A stretch of 53,114 bases of DNA, from positions 1 to 53,114 of IMG/VR virus record IMGVR_UViG_3300044673_000235; one strand, given 5' to 3'. Of this stretch, positions 8,142 through 16,688 are shown piece after piece (within the stretch, counting starts at the first letter, position 1; every line of letters begins with the position of its first letter). The translations under genes and the position numbers were made by a program. This DNA is from a virus. The notes under the pieces were generated by a model. It was not told the DNA's origin. It ran no database searches and saw only the letters and a program-made list of their open reading frames with translations.

Positions 8142-10175
8142 TCAATCTCCCTTCATTCGTAGTGGGTAAAGGATTCCAGAAGGTCCTTTGAAGGTGTTTA
8201 TGCCAATGCCAAAACTCTCTATTTTAACCATCCCCAGGAATGATACCGCAGCCTGCAGGTAGTTCGTCCCATTAGGCACACCATTCTGTGCGCTCTCGTA
8301 CGGAGCATGAATATCCAGCCCAATATCATCAAGCAAGGTCCCGGCTGCTTCTTGCGCTCGTGCTTTGCTGTGCTGGGCCATCAACCAAATAGGCCAATGA
8401 GAGTAGCTATAGTGATACCCTCCCCAAACGTAGACTCCATATACGCCGGGGTAATATGATACAGGCCAAACCTTTATATCTGGTATATAATCCTCACTCC
8501 ATGGACCAGGGTTTCTTTTAATCATGCGTAGACCCGGAACACGCAGGAACACATCCCCTTCCCCAACGCCCGAGTAGTCCGGTTTGTCATAGTACAAACT
8601 CATCAATCGCCCGGCCTGTAGCGTCTGCTCAGACGTTAAGATCCCCGCCCAGGCGGCAAAAGCCGTGCCCTCCACTGAAATCGTGTTCCCGTCTGCCCCA
8701 GTCGCCCATGGCAGGTAGCCCATCGCTCCCGTGTCAGTTCCCTCGCCGGGCATGTCGTAAGTGGTCCAGTCGTCATGCAGCACCGAGCCCATATCCGAAT
8801 CGGCCGCGCCTCCTCGGTAGCTAATCGCCGAAAGATCGACCGCAGCACCTCCCATGGCGACGCTACCCTTGCTCGCTCCTCCTATCCACACCTCCGTCTG
8901 TTGGCCGGCCCAATCGAAGCGCAGTCCCACGGGGGTTTTCGTGCCCGTGCTGTAAGTCATCGGCGTCGGGAGATCGACCCAGGTCGTGCCATCACTCGTT
9001 GCCTTGATATTCCCATCGGCGCCGAGTCCGAGGCCCAAGATCCGCACCCCGTTATGGTCGAGGAGATCCCACAGCCACATCGCCACGTTCGTCTGCGACG
9101 CCACGAATGCCGTCCGCGCGCGTTGCCAGGGGCGCCGAAATTGTGCCCGAGTGAACGTCCGCGCCATACCGATACAAGCACTCCCAGAGTCGTCCTCAAT
9201 CTTGAGGAGCTGGTTCGCCGCATCGGTGGGGTCCTCAACGACGTGGATCTTCCCGGCGCCGCTGTTCCAGGTGAAGCCCTCCAGCGCCCCGTTCGTCATG
9301 GTCTGCGGCTGGTAGCGGTCCCAGTTCAAGTGCACGCCGTCGAAGGTGGGGCTAGCTGCCCGAAACTTGCCCTGGATCGCCGTTTTTACTTCCTGCGCAC
9401 GATTGTAATAGAGATCAACCGCCTCTTGATTCTCTCCAGCTCGATAACAGCACTCGGCCATACGCATACAAGCTACATAATACCAACTTGAGGTTGCTAT
9501 TTGGTGCCCTGTTATAAGCAACCCATCCAGGGAATTGAAAGCTATGCCATAGTAAGGAGCATCCCATTGTTTCACGAGATGCGCTGTTGTATCATACGGG
9601 ACCATCTCGATCCCATCTACTATCTGTTGTCGGTACGATGCCCACCAAGTTACCCACTCGGCATCATAACCCGCCAATTTCCCGTATTCGCAAAGCGCAA
9701 TCGTTGTTAGTATCTGACTGCCGATGCACGTTCGATCCCCCCAAGCAATCATACATTGATCGGAGCCGGGGTTGGACAAATTGACGGTGCCGCTCTTTGG
9801 GATGCGTTCCGGGTAGGCCCCTAGAGTATACGTGCCAGTACCACCTGAGACTGCCCTTGTATATGTGGTGCTTCCATTTCTAATTTGCTTCGACAGGACC
9901 CATTCAAACATAGCTCTATAATCTGCACGATTAGTGTAGAGACTTGGGTCTTCTCCACACATTACCAACATACCAACTTCTGCCGGATAGAAATATATCG
10001 TGAAACTAGCCCCTGGGCTCAGGTACTTCTTTCCATAGTAAGGACCCGCCTCGGTGATGATGTCTGTGTTCAGAGAGGCAAAGCGGCTCACACGATCCGC
10101 TGCAGTCGCGTACTGAGCTGCAGTGACCGCCACAGCGTGATATGGCGGGTTCCAGGCTGCCGGCAGGATAGGCAT
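8142..10175 (-). CDS. Putative tailspike, glycosidase-like with inserted lectin-like domain
   Basis: The product is 677 residues. Residues 1-290 and roughly 480-677 are helical and aromatic (YYGIAFNSLDGLLITGHQIA, ACMRMAECCYRAG, WPIWLMAQHSKARAQEAA), resembling an alpha/alpha-toroid glycoside hydrolase or lyase. Residues about 290-480 look like a beta-sandwich carbohydrate-binding insertion (LEGFTWNSGAGKI, DDSGSACIGMARTFT, LRFDWAGQQTEVWI). This fits a tailspike that binds and cuts surface polysaccharide. The outer parts (about 8150-8600 and 9360-10020) are markedly lower in GC than the middle and the neighbouring tail genes, while the lectin-like part is GC-rich, suggesting domain shuffling. 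The fold call is by eye and needs a profile search. Confidence 0.6.
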   Translation of the reverse strand: MPILPAAWNPPYHAVAVTAAQYATAADRVSRFASLNTDIITEAGPYYGKKYLSPGASFTIYFYPAEVGMLVMCGEDPSLYTNRADYRAMFEWVLSKQIRNGSTTYTRAVSGGTGTYTLGAYPERIPKSGTVNLSNPGSDQCMIAWGDRTCIGSQILTTIALCEYGKLAGYDAEWVTWWASYRQQIVDGIEMVPYDTTAHLVKQWDAPYYGIAFNSLDGLLITGHQIATSSWYYVACMRMAECCYRAGENQEAVDLYYNRAQEVKTAIQGKFRAASPTFDGVHLNWDRYQPQTMTNGALEGFTWNSGAGKIHVVEDPTDAANQLLKIEDDSGSACIGMARTFTRAQFRRPWQRARTAFVASQTNVAMWLWDLLDHNGVRILGLGLGADGNIKATSDGTTWVDLPTPMTYSTGTKTPVGLRFDWAGQQTEVWIGGASKGSVAMGGAAVDLSAISYRGGAADSDMGSVLHDDWTTYDMPGEGTDTGAMGYLPWATGADGNTISVEGTAFAAWAGILTSEQTLQAGRLMSLYYDKPDYSGVGEGDVFLRVPGLRMIKRNPGPWSEDYIPDIKVWPVSYYPGVYGVYVWGGYHYSYSHWPIWLMAQHSKARAQEAAGTLLDDIGLDIHAPYESAQNGVPNGTNYLQAAVSFLGMVKIESFGIGINTFKGPSGILYPLRMKGD

Positions 10176-10179
10176 CTTC

Positions 10180-11652
10180 CTAGATCCAGAAGTTTACGTA
10201 GTCGAGGTACATGGTGTTAACGCTTGTTCCCGATCCAGGCCAATTGACAAGCTCGAAAGAATTGAAGCTGCTTCCAGACCAGCCAACCCATAAAGTTATA
10301 GAGCCCTTGGGTACCCCATCTATGTATATATCTGCTGTTTTGGCACTCAGGTTAATGTTTCGCAACTCAACGTCCTGCCACGTATCGGCCACCCATGTGG
10401 TGTCTGTTGATAATAGATGGTTGCCTCCTACGTCCATGGTGTAATTAAAGTGCCCATCTCCCTCTGCCTGCACTATGCCTAGAATGTCACCGGGCGCCGT
10501 AGCGATTCGGATACAACTACTTCCCCCCGTCAGTCCATCCCGCCGCACGCGAACAGCGACTCTCGTGTAGGCCGCTGTGGATATGTCTACACGATCATAA
10601 TTATAAAGCCCAGCCGTTCCGTCGTAGTACTGTTTGACCACCCTGTTTGCCAAGGAACCTACGGCAGCGCCATCCTCAACGGTAAACGTCCCTTGTCGCG
10701 CCACGTTTGTCCAGCCGGTGGGAGCATTCCCGATCGTCTGTCCCAGAACCTCAATGGTCACGTTCGGGATATCGACGGCCACGCTGTCGCTATAGGCCGG
10801 CGTTGCATCCCCCGTCCGTGCCGTGAGTCGCAGTGCGATCGTGTGGCTCCCCGTAGCCCCAGCGCAGGGCGTGTACACAACCTTCCCGGCCCCAGGAGCC
10901 TCGTTCGTCCAAATCGTCGTCCACGACCCCGTGTTGTCGAAACGGTACGCCACATCGTAGTTATCGCCGTCCGGGTCGGCCGTGCCATAGCCAAAATGGA
11001 CGCCCCCATTCGTCACGCGGAGTGCGACGGGTTGAGAGGTGAAGGAGGGGGGTACGTTGGCTGCCACGCCTGACAAAGCGTTGATGCTTGTGGTGGCAGT
11101 GACTCCCACTAGGGCCGCGCCTCCGAGGGCCGCCCCGGCAAGCGCCCCGACGGTCGTTGAGACGCTTACACTGACTATGCTGGCCCCGCCCAATGACCCG
11201 GTAGCCGCTCCCGTCAATGCGATGATGGACGTTGTGGCAGTAGCGTTGAGCAACGCCGCGAGAGGAGTCCCCACCCCGATAAAGGCCCGGACAGACGTCG
11301 AGGCTGTCACGGCAACGAGAGTGGCGATTCCGTTGGAAACAGGCTCTCCCGAGATGTCGATCCACGACCAGTAGCCAGTCCGGGTTGCGGCCCACTCAGC
11401 GTAGGTCTTAAGCCCAACCGGCTCCTCCACGCCAACGAAGACGCCGAGATCCGCCCATCCGGCCACACCTGCGGGACCGGGCTCGCCTTGAGGGCCGGGC
11501 GGGCCCTCAAGCCCCGCAGGCGCCTGGGCCAAGACCGTGTCGACCACCACCTGCATCGCGACCTGCTTGGTGGCGCCGTCTTGGACGACCACACTCAGCT
11601 CGGCCCCAGAAAGGACGGTAGCGCTCGGGAGTTCGGTGATCTTCTTACCCAC
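10180..11652 (-). CDS. Tail fibre with collagen-like repeat and C-terminal lectin-like domain
   Basis: The product is 490 residues. The N-terminus (KKITELPSATVLSGAELSVV) is typical of tail-fibre virion-attachment ends. A short collagen-like stretch follows near residue 50 (GPPGPQGEPGPAG), then Ala/Thr/Ser-rich imperfect repeats (ATTSI, ASTSV, VSTTV and similar, about residues 110-200). The last 200 residues form a concanavalin A-like beta-sandwich pattern (FNSFELVNWPGSG near the end), lower in GC. The start is GTG at 11652, preceded by AAAGG and overlapping the stop of the small upstream gene. It probably is a receptor-binding fibre. Confidence 0.7.
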   Translation of the reverse strand: MGKKITELPSATVLSGAELSVVVQDGATKQVAMQVVVDTVLAQAPAGLEGPPGPQGEPGPAGVAGWADLGVFVGVEEPVGLKTYAEWAATRTGYWSWIDISGEPVSNGIATLVAVTASTSVRAFIGVGTPLAALLNATATTSIIALTGAATGSLGGASIVSVSVSTTVGALAGAALGGAALVGVTATTSINALSGVAANVPPSFTSQPVALRVTNGGVHFGYGTADPDGDNYDVAYRFDNTGSWTTIWTNEAPGAGKVVYTPCAGATGSHTIALRLTARTGDATPAYSDSVAVDIPNVTIEVLGQTIGNAPTGWTNVARQGTFTVEDGAAVGSLANRVVKQYYDGTAGLYNYDRVDISTAAYTRVAVRVRRDGLTGGSSCIRIATAPGDILGIVQAEGDGHFNYTMDVGGNHLLSTDTTWVADTWQDVELRNINLSAKTADIYIDGVPKGSITLWVGWSGSSFNSFELVNWPGSGTSVNTMYLDYVNFWI

Positions 11653-11812
11653 CGGAGACCTTTCGTCTCGGCCGCAGAATCATCGCCATTGCCGCCAACC
11701 AGTGTCGCATGCAGAGCTGCGTCGGGTATATCCTGCCGTTCACGCCCGTCACGCTCACGCCGCAAGTGTCCATGCAGAAGGGCACCGCGCAGCGGAGGAG
11801 GTCAGGCAGCAT
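11645..11812 (-). CDS. Small Cys/His-rich protein, probable zinc binding
   Basis: The product is 55 residues. It opens MLPDLLRCAVPFCMDTCG and carries LCMRHW in the middle, giving CxxxxC, CxxxC and CxxHW groups that could bind one zinc ion. The ATG at 11812 lies inside the end of the glycosyltransferase gene in another frame (11 bp overlap), and the TAA at 11645 overlaps the GTG of the fibre gene. This tight packing and the metal-ligand pattern are the evidence that it is real. Role unknown. Confidence 0.65.
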   Translation of the reverse strand: MLPDLLRCAVPFCMDTCGVSVTGVNGRIYPTQLCMRHWLAAMAMILRPRRKVSGG

Positions 11813-12566
11813 TTTCCACCGGCAACAGGTATGGCGTGTCGCCCTGCCAGTGGGCGAGCCGGATGTTCATGTCCAGCCACCGGTCAATCCCAGCATCAGA
11901 CGCTCGAGCACAGAAAGCGTAGTCCTCGCTCAGGAGTTCCTTCTCGCCGGGTGTGTTCCAAGCCTCGGGTGCCGGGGCGAAGCAGGTCGCCCACAGGGCA
12001 ATCGAGCGAGTGAACGCCGGCGGGTTGTTCCGGAAGGCCAGATGCCTGTGAGCATGACACATCCGGTAGAGGGCCTCGTCTTTCAGCAGCATGAACCCGC
12101 CGGCCAGATACTGGACCTTCAGGAGCCCGCCCTTCGGGTGCTCACCCACGAGGCCCCGGCCAGCCGACTGCCCGCGGGCGGCGGCCTCCGAGGTCTTGAT
12201 CGGGTACGTGGCACCCACGAGGTCCTTGTCCCGCAGGAGCAGAGCCATCAGGTCCTCGGGCTCCCAGGAGAGGTCGGCGTCGAGCATCCAGTAGTAGTCC
12301 AGCGACATCTGCTCGCGCAAGGCTAGGTAGTCGCCCAGGAGGATCGCTCGAGCCTGATCCAGGCAACCGCATCCGACCAGCTTGAAGAGGCTGAAGTCCA
12401 CGGAACCACGCAGCGCCTCGACGGTCTTGTAGAAGGACTCGAAGGTAGCCGGATGGGCGAGGCCGGGGGGCAAGGCGAGAGGGCCGGTCTTGGACCGGTC
12501 GTAGAGCTCCACATCGTAGGGCTTGTAGACGGGCAGCCCTACGGCGATCCGCAGCTTACGGTTCAC
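11802..12566 (-). CDS. Glycosyltransferase-like protein (GT-A fold)
   Basis: The product is 254 residues. It begins RIAVGLPVYKP, a GT-A first strand. YYWMLDADLSWEPEDLMALL contains the metal/nucleotide-sugar DxD motif (DAD) around residue 95, and EDYAFCARASDAG near the C-terminus matches the ED acceptor-side motif of GT2-like enzymes. Phage enzymes of this kind glycosylate virion proteins, DNA or host surface sugars. Its place between structural genes and the fibre genes favours virion or receptor glycosylation, but the substrate cannot be read. Confidence 0.75.
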   Translation of the reverse strand: MNRKLRIAVGLPVYKPYDVELYDRSKTGPLALPPGLAHPATFESFYKTVEALRGSVDFSLFKLVGCGCLDQARAILLGDYLALREQMSLDYYWMLDADLSWEPEDLMALLLRDKDLVGATYPIKTSEAAARGQSAGRGLVGEHPKGGLLKVQYLAGGFMLLKDEALYRMCHAHRHLAFRNNPPAFTRSIALWATCFAPAPEAWNTPGEKELLSEDYAFCARASDAGIDRWLDMNIRLAHWQGDTPYLLPVENAA

Positions 12567-12766
12567 TCCATCATCCCCTTCTTCTTCATCTTCTTCCGCA
12601 TCTCCTCCTTCTCGGCGGCGGTCATGCCGGGGCCCGGCCGCAGGAGGGGCTTGCCCGCCATCCGCATGGCTGCGGCAACTGCCTGGTCCTGCGGGTGCCC
12701 GGCCTTCATCATCTCCTCGATGTTCTTGGAGATGACCTTGTCTAACTTGCCTTTGTGGAGGGGCAT
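12563..12766 (-). CDS. Small basic phage protein (KGK...ISKNI type)
   Basis: The product is 67 residues: MPLHKGKLDKVISKNIEEMM, then a second helix with HPQDQAVAAAMRMAG, then a Met/Lys-rich tail. This short KGK/ISKNI/QAVAAA pattern is common in small proteins of phage structural regions whose function is unknown. It overlaps the glycosyltransferase start by four bases. It may bind DNA through its lysines, but this is speculation. Confidence 0.7.
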   Translation of the reverse strand: MPLHKGKLDKVISKNIEEMMKAGHPQDQAVAAAMRMAGKPLLRPGPGMTAAEKEEMRKKMKKKGMME

Positions 12767-12774
12767 GGCTTCTC

Positions 12775-13437
12775 CTACGTCAGGTCGCCCAGGAAGGCCC
12801 AGAGGACGTAGACCTTCCCGGTCCAGGTCAGGCTCTTGGCCGCGCCGGGATCCGAGTTGCAGGCGACGTTCAGGTAGACATCCTTCGCCGCGGAGCTCCC
12901 GTCGAACACTGGGCGCAGGGTCGCGGGCCCGAGAACCTTCAAGGCGGTCGCGTCCGCAGAGACTGTGAGCGATGTGGAGGCCAGGATGTCGACCTCGGTT
13001 GTGGTGAGGGTGGCGTTGTCGACGGCGGCTGCGGTCGTGCCGATGCCGGCGACGGGCGTCGTGGGGTTCCAGGAGGCCGTCACGGCCGCGGTGAGCACCG
13101 TCGACACCCCGAGGATCGCGATGGCACCCAGGGGGGCGGTGAAGAGGAGCTGGCTGCCGTAACCGGTGCTACCCGTGCCCTTCGCGATGGCCATCGCTCG
13201 AGCGGTCATCTGGCAGACCGTCCGGTGGATCGACCCGGAGTAATAGTCGGTGACCGTGACGCCGGTGCCGGCGGTCACCAGCTCGGCCGCGATGGAGTTC
13301 AGGACCTTGCCTGAAGACACCTCCAGACCGTTGAACTTCCCGGCCGAGATGAGTGCGTCCCCGATCGTGACGCCGGCGCCCGGCCGGATCTCTTGAATCG
13401 TGCCGACCCGAAGGCCGAACGGAAATCTCTTTTCCAC
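12775..13437 (-). CDS. Structural protein, probable capsid or tail decoration
   Basis: The product is 220 residues, rich in Ala, Thr, Gly and Val, with alternating beta pattern and no catalytic motif. The C-terminal third (VYLNVACNSDPGAAKSLTWT, VYVLWAFLGDLT) closely resembles in style the end of the 13499-14002 protein. It sits just after a strong terminator hairpin downstream of that gene. I infer a second, less abundant surface or head-associated protein. Confidence 0.65.
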   Translation of the reverse strand: MEKRFPFGLRVGTIQEIRPGAGVTIGDALISAGKFNGLEVSSGKVLNSIAAELVTAGTGVTVTDYYSGSIHRTVCQMTARAMAIAKGTGSTGYGSQLLFTAPLGAIAILGVSTVLTAAVTASWNPTTPVAGIGTTAAAVDNATLTTTEVDILASTSLTVSADATALKVLGPATLRPVFDGSSAAKDVYLNVACNSDPGAAKSLTWTGKVYVLWAFLGDLT

Positions 13438-13455
13438 GTCGATCCTCCGAAGCCG

Positions 13456-13484
13456 AGAAAAAGAGGGGAGCCCGAAGGCTCCCC
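13456..13484 (-). terminator. Rho-independent terminator between structural genes
   Basis: On the minus strand an 8-bp perfect GC stem (arms 13465-13472 and 13477-13484) closes a TTCG tetraloop and is followed by TCTTTTTCTC. It lies between the stop at 13499 and the start at 13437, so it would reduce transcription into the distal structural and tail genes. Confidence 0.8.
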
Positions 13485-13498
13485 TGCCGGGAGAAGAC

Positions 13499-14002
13499 TT
13501 AGTCCATGACGAAATCGACGGAGACGAAGAACTTCGCCGCCGTGCTGCCGTTGGCCGCGCCGCCGGTGGTCAGGAGGATGTTCGCGCCCATCGGGTCGGT
13601 GACTTTGTATCCCGGCGTCGGGGCCGCTGCCACGATGTCGGCGACGGGGGTCATCACCTGGAGGCGCTTCGGCGCGGAGCGCGACTCGGCGGCCGTGGCG
13701 CAAGCCAGAGCCGTGAAGAAGATGTCGTCGTTGTCGTCCACCGGGGTCGCGGAACAGCCCCGGATCCCGCCCTTGACGGTGACGGAGGTGTCGGTGGCCC
13801 CGTGGGTGACGAAGCCATCCAGGATGGTCGCCCCGTACGGAATCCAGGCGGCGAGCAGCGTGGCGCCGCTGTTGGCGGCGGCGTCGAGCGTGACGACATC
13901 GGTGGCGCAGCGCTTCCGACCACCCAGCTGAGCGGTCGAAAGCTTGGAGCCTGCGTAGTGAGCGGCGGCGGCGGTTCCCTTTGCGAATGCAACAGCAGCC
14001 AT
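13499..14002 (-). CDS. Capsid-associated structural protein (decoration candidate)
   Basis: The product is 167 residues starting MAAVAFAKGTAAAAHYAG. It is beta-rich with many small residues and no enzymatic motif. It lies directly after the coat gene and is flanked by a hairpin on each side (14042-14067 and 13465-13484), so it is probably made at high level like the coat protein. This position is typical of head decoration or cement proteins. Confidence 0.65.
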   Translation of the reverse strand: MAAVAFAKGTAAAAHYAGSKLSTAQLGGRKRCATDVVTLDAAANSGATLLAAWIPYGATILDGFVTHGATDTSVTVKGGIRGCSATPVDDNDDIFFTALACATAAESRSAPKRLQVMTPVADIVAAAPTPGYKVTDPMGANILLTTGGAANGSTAAKFFVSVDFVMD

Positions 14003-14029
14003 GATCGTTCTCCTTCAGTGCTCTACCGT

Positions 14030-14067
14030 GAAACGAGGAAAGCCCCTGGGGCTCAGACCCCAGGGGC
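14030..14067 (-). terminator. Hairpin after the coat gene, terminator-like
   Basis: A 10-bp perfect stem (14042-14051 with 14058-14067) with a 6-base loop starts 10 bases past the coat stop. On the minus strand it is followed by TTTCCTCGTTT, a weak U-tract. It could be a partial terminator or an mRNA-stabilising 3-prime structure for the coat message. Confidence 0.6.
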
Positions 14068-14076
14068 ACTGCGAGA

Positions 14077-14940
14077 TCAGTAGTCGAGAACGACGTCGAT
14101 GATCCGGTCGTTGTCCACGAGCGCCCCGCCCATCGAGAGGCAACCGTATACCTGGGTGGCGTGGTTCTTGTCCGGCCGCTCCGCGATCCGGACCTTCGCG
14201 TTCTGGCCGATCGCGAGACCGACGGCGAACTTGTGCCAGGCATACGTCGTCTCGGCCATGACCGCGCCGACGGCGCCCGTTCGCTTCCCGGCCGCGAGCA
14301 GAGCCGGGCCGTTGATCTTGACCCACCGGAAACCCATCCAGCGCTCCTCGGCGCCAAACTTGCCGTTCTGGATCGCCTGGACGGCGCTGTAGTCCTTGCT
14401 GGTGAGCTGCGCGTCCTCGAGCAGCGTGGCGAGGCCGGCGCCGGTCCATCCGAAGTACCTCTCGTCCTCGGGCCACTCCAGGTCCTCGGCCAGACCCGCG
14501 ACCTTCACGACGGTCGCGTACTCGAGGCCGCCGTTCGTCGCGCCGGTCACGCTGTATGTGCCGGCCGACTGAGAGAGCCCCTCCAGGATGATCGTGCGGT
14601 CCTTGCGCCGCTGGCAGGCCGCGAGGATGTTCTGGGTGTACACGTTCTCCAGGGACACGAGAGTCTTGAGCTTGTCCAGCTCGTCAACCAGCAACGCCTT
14701 GTGCCAGTCCTTCAGCGTCGCGTCCACATAGCTGTGGGCGTCGTCCGCGAGGATCGTGTCCCCGTGGCGGCTCCCACTGTACATGTCGCTGTCGTCCATC
14801 TTGTTGAAACGGCAGGTGCTGCCCGTGACGTTGTCCTTGACGAACACGCACGAGGAGAGGCGCGACTGGGTCTGATTGACCTGCGCGACGACGAAATCCA
14901 TGAACTGGGCGACGAATGCCTGGTCTACGGTCGAAGACAT
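14077..14940 (-). CDS. Major capsid protein
   Basis: The product is 287 residues. It begins MSSTVDQAFVAQFMDFVVAQ, and contains DATLKDWHKALLVDELDKLK and a domain with NGKFGAEERWMGFRWVKIN, followed by GAVGAVMAETTYAWHKFAVGL. This matches the layout of HK97-fold coat proteins of P22-like and BPP-1-like podoviruses (E-loop, spine-like helix, A domain). It follows a Pro-rich scaffold-like gene and precedes the hairpin-bounded decoration candidate. A 123-bp non-coding leader (14941-15063) separates it from the upstream gene, with GAAAGGGGAAC about 35-45 bases upstream but no strong ribosome-binding site next to the ATG. Confidence 0.85.
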   Translation of the reverse strand: MSSTVDQAFVAQFMDFVVAQVNQTQSRLSSCVFVKDNVTGSTCRFNKMDDSDMYSGSRHGDTILADDAHSYVDATLKDWHKALLVDELDKLKTLVSLENVYTQNILAACQRRKDRTIILEGLSQSAGTYSVTGATNGGLEYATVVKVAGLAEDLEWPEDERYFGWTGAGLATLLEDAQLTSKDYSAVQAIQNGKFGAEERWMGFRWVKINGPALLAAGKRTGAVGAVMAETTYAWHKFAVGLAIGQNAKVRIAERPDKNHATQVYGCLSMGGALVDNDRIIDVVLDY

Positions 14941-15063
14941 GGGACAACTCCTATCGGCTGTCGGTGAACGAAAGGGGAACTACGCCTTTCCGTCCTCCGA
15001 CGGGTAGCCATTAGGGGCCGTCGTTGGGGCGGGTGCTGCTGTCTTGCGGGGTTTCCGGGGCCC

Positions 15064-15291
15064 TTACGGGGTGGCCGGCGTACTCGTTTGGCGCCTCGCT
15101 CGGGGTCCTTTCGGGGTGGCCGAGTCCGGGGCCGGGTCTTGAATCTTTGGGAACAGCTTTTCGATCTCCCTTGTAGCCCGATTCACACCGGACTGCAAGT
15201 CCCCTCGTGACATCGCGATGGCGGCGCCGTGGTCGAGGATCTTCTCCACGACCCGGCGCTCCACCTCGAGGCGGATCTCTTCGGGGGTCAC
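15064..15291 (-). CDS. Small helical hypothetical protein
   Basis: The product is 75 residues using the GTG at 15291, which overlaps the previous stop (GTGA). The first part is a charged helix (PEEIRLEVERRVVEKILDHG) and the end is a Pro/Thr/Arg tail (ARRQTSTPATP). No family is recognised. It lies between a zinc-ribbon protein and the coat gene, so an assembly role is possible. Confidence 0.6.
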   Translation of the reverse strand: MTPEEIRLEVERRVVEKILDHGAAIAMSRGDLQSGVNRATREIEKLFPKIQDPAPDSATPKGPRARRQTSTPATP

Positions 15292-15500
15292 GTGAACACC
15301 AGCGTACCGGAACGAAGCTCGCCGCTCTTGTAGACCAGCGTGCCTATCGCTTTGCACCCAGGGCAGGCAAACCAGATCTCAGCCCGCGCAACCGGGTCCA
15401 CAACCCGCCAAGCTATGTCCTCCGAAACTTCCCGCCCACAAGCCTGGCATTGCATGGGAGCATCGCCAGAGAGAAGCGTCACTGTGACGGGAGAACTCAC
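15288..15500 (-). CDS. Small zinc-ribbon protein
   Basis: The product is 70 residues from a GTG start overlapping the scaffold stop. Two CxxC pairs (CQACG near residue 18 and CPGC near residue 46) about 25 residues apart form a classic zinc ribbon around a beta hairpin. The ribbon could bind nucleic acid or be structural. Its place next to scaffold and coat is unexplained. Confidence 0.7.
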   Translation of the reverse strand: MSSPVTVTLLSGDAPMQCQACGREVSEDIAWRVVDPVARAEIWFACPGCKAIGTLVYKSGELRSGTLVFT

Positions 15501-16390
15501 GGAATCACCGCCCGGTCACCGCCCGGCTGGGAGCGGTAGGCCAGCGTCACGGCCTCGACAACCCGCTTGTGATCCGGGTGCTGCCGGTCGTGGTACGCGC
15601 TCTTCGTGTTCTGGACGTAGGCTTTGGCGTCGACCAGGGAAAGGACTGCGCTGGACGCCGACTCCCCGCCCACCCAGAAGCCCTTCTCCATCCCGTTCGA
15701 CATCAGGGCCTCGAGGGCTTGGACGCCGCCGGCAGACCGAGCCAGCCCGCCGGGATCGAAGATCTGCCCTGCAGTGAAGAGCCCATCCCTGACCGCCTGA
15801 TTGGCCCAGCGCTCGACCTTGCCCAACCGCTCGGCGAACTGCGGGGTGTCCTTCTTCACGCCCCAGGCGTCGGCCAGCCGCGCCGTGTTGTCCATCGTGA
15901 CGAGCTCGTTCTTCAGCTCCACGAGTTCGGGGGCCAGGCCTTCAATCATTGCCTGCGTGAGGCCCAGCTTCTTGCCCAGCTCGACCAGGGGTGCCGTCGT
16001 CACCTCGGGAAGATCCTTCAGCGCCGCGGTCGTCAGGTCGTAGGTCTCGGGCGCGACGTAACCTTTCTGGCCCAGGAGGGTGCGGAGCTCGACGTAGCCC
16101 TTCTCTAAGTTCTGGAAGGCCTCCTTGGCGTTGGCCCCCTTGTAGCGTCCAGCAAGCAGGTACTCCTGGCCCTCGCTGCCCAGGACGAGGTTGCCCAGCT
16201 GGAGCGGGTCCTTGTCCCAGTCGTAGGCCACGCCGGCGACCGGCGGGCCATCCTTTGGCTCGGGCGTGATCCCGTCGCCGGGTTTCAGCAGGAGGTCATC
16301 GGCGGCCGGTGTTGGATCCGGAGTCGGCGTGGGATCCGGCGTGGACGTCGGGTCCGGGGTCGGGTCGGGCGTGATGATCGGATCAGGCAC
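15497..16390 (-). CDS. Scaffold-like head assembly protein
   Basis: The product is 297 residues from the GTG at 16390, nine bases after a GGGAGGA site. The N-terminus is a low-complexity Pro/Asp/Thr run (PDPTPDPTSTPDPTPTPDP, residues 7-35). The middle and C-terminus are helical and acidic (LRTLLGQKGYVAPETYDL, FAERLGKVERWANQAVRDGL). An acidic helical protein immediately upstream of the coat gene is the usual position and character of a scaffold. The proline-rich head is unusual and may be a flexible spacer. Confidence 0.75.
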   Translation of the reverse strand: MPDPIITPDPTPDPTSTPDPTPTPDPTPAADDLLLKPGDGITPEPKDGPPVAGVAYDWDKDPLQLGNLVLGSEGQEYLLAGRYKGANAKEAFQNLEKGYVELRTLLGQKGYVAPETYDLTTAALKDLPEVTTAPLVELGKKLGLTQAMIEGLAPELVELKNELVTMDNTARLADAWGVKKDTPQFAERLGKVERWANQAVRDGLFTAGQIFDPGGLARSAGGVQALEALMSNGMEKGFWVGGESASSAVLSLVDAKAYVQNTKSAYHDRQHPDHKRVVEAVTLAYRSQPGGDRAVIP

Positions 16391-16688
16391 TGAAGAGATC
16401 CTCCCCGGCTTCCGCCCGCTTCGAAGCAATCACAGTCTTCTGCCCCGGCGCCCCGTAGGGCTTGTATCCGGGCAGCATCTCCGCGTGCTCCTTGCTGTTG
16501 GCGAGAATCGCGAAGCCGCAGAAGATCTCCCCCTCGATCCTCGTCGGGTGCATGAAAAAGAGGACGTCGTAGGGGATCAAGCCAATGCCCTTCTGCAGGG
16601 GTCCGGCCGCCAGGGTGCGGTTCACCCCGGCCTTGATCTCCTCGGTGAAGCCGATCAGCTCGTGGTTCTTCTTAAGTCTGACTTCCAT
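16383..16688 (-). CDS. Hypothetical structural-cluster protein
   Basis: The product is 101 residues beginning MEVRLKKNHELIGFTEEIKA, with a beta-rich middle (IPYDVLFFMHPTRIEGEIFCG) and a polar end. A GAAAGGG site lies upstream of the ATG at 16688. It overlaps both neighbours in a tightly packed run from connector to scaffold. No family recognised; a head assembly or connector partner is plausible from location. Confidence 0.6.
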   Translation of the reverse strand: MEVRLKKNHELIGFTEEIKAGVNRTLAAGPLQKGIGLIPYDVLFFMHPTRIEGEIFCGFAILANSKEHAEMLPGYKPYGAPGQKTVIASKRAEAGEDLFSA

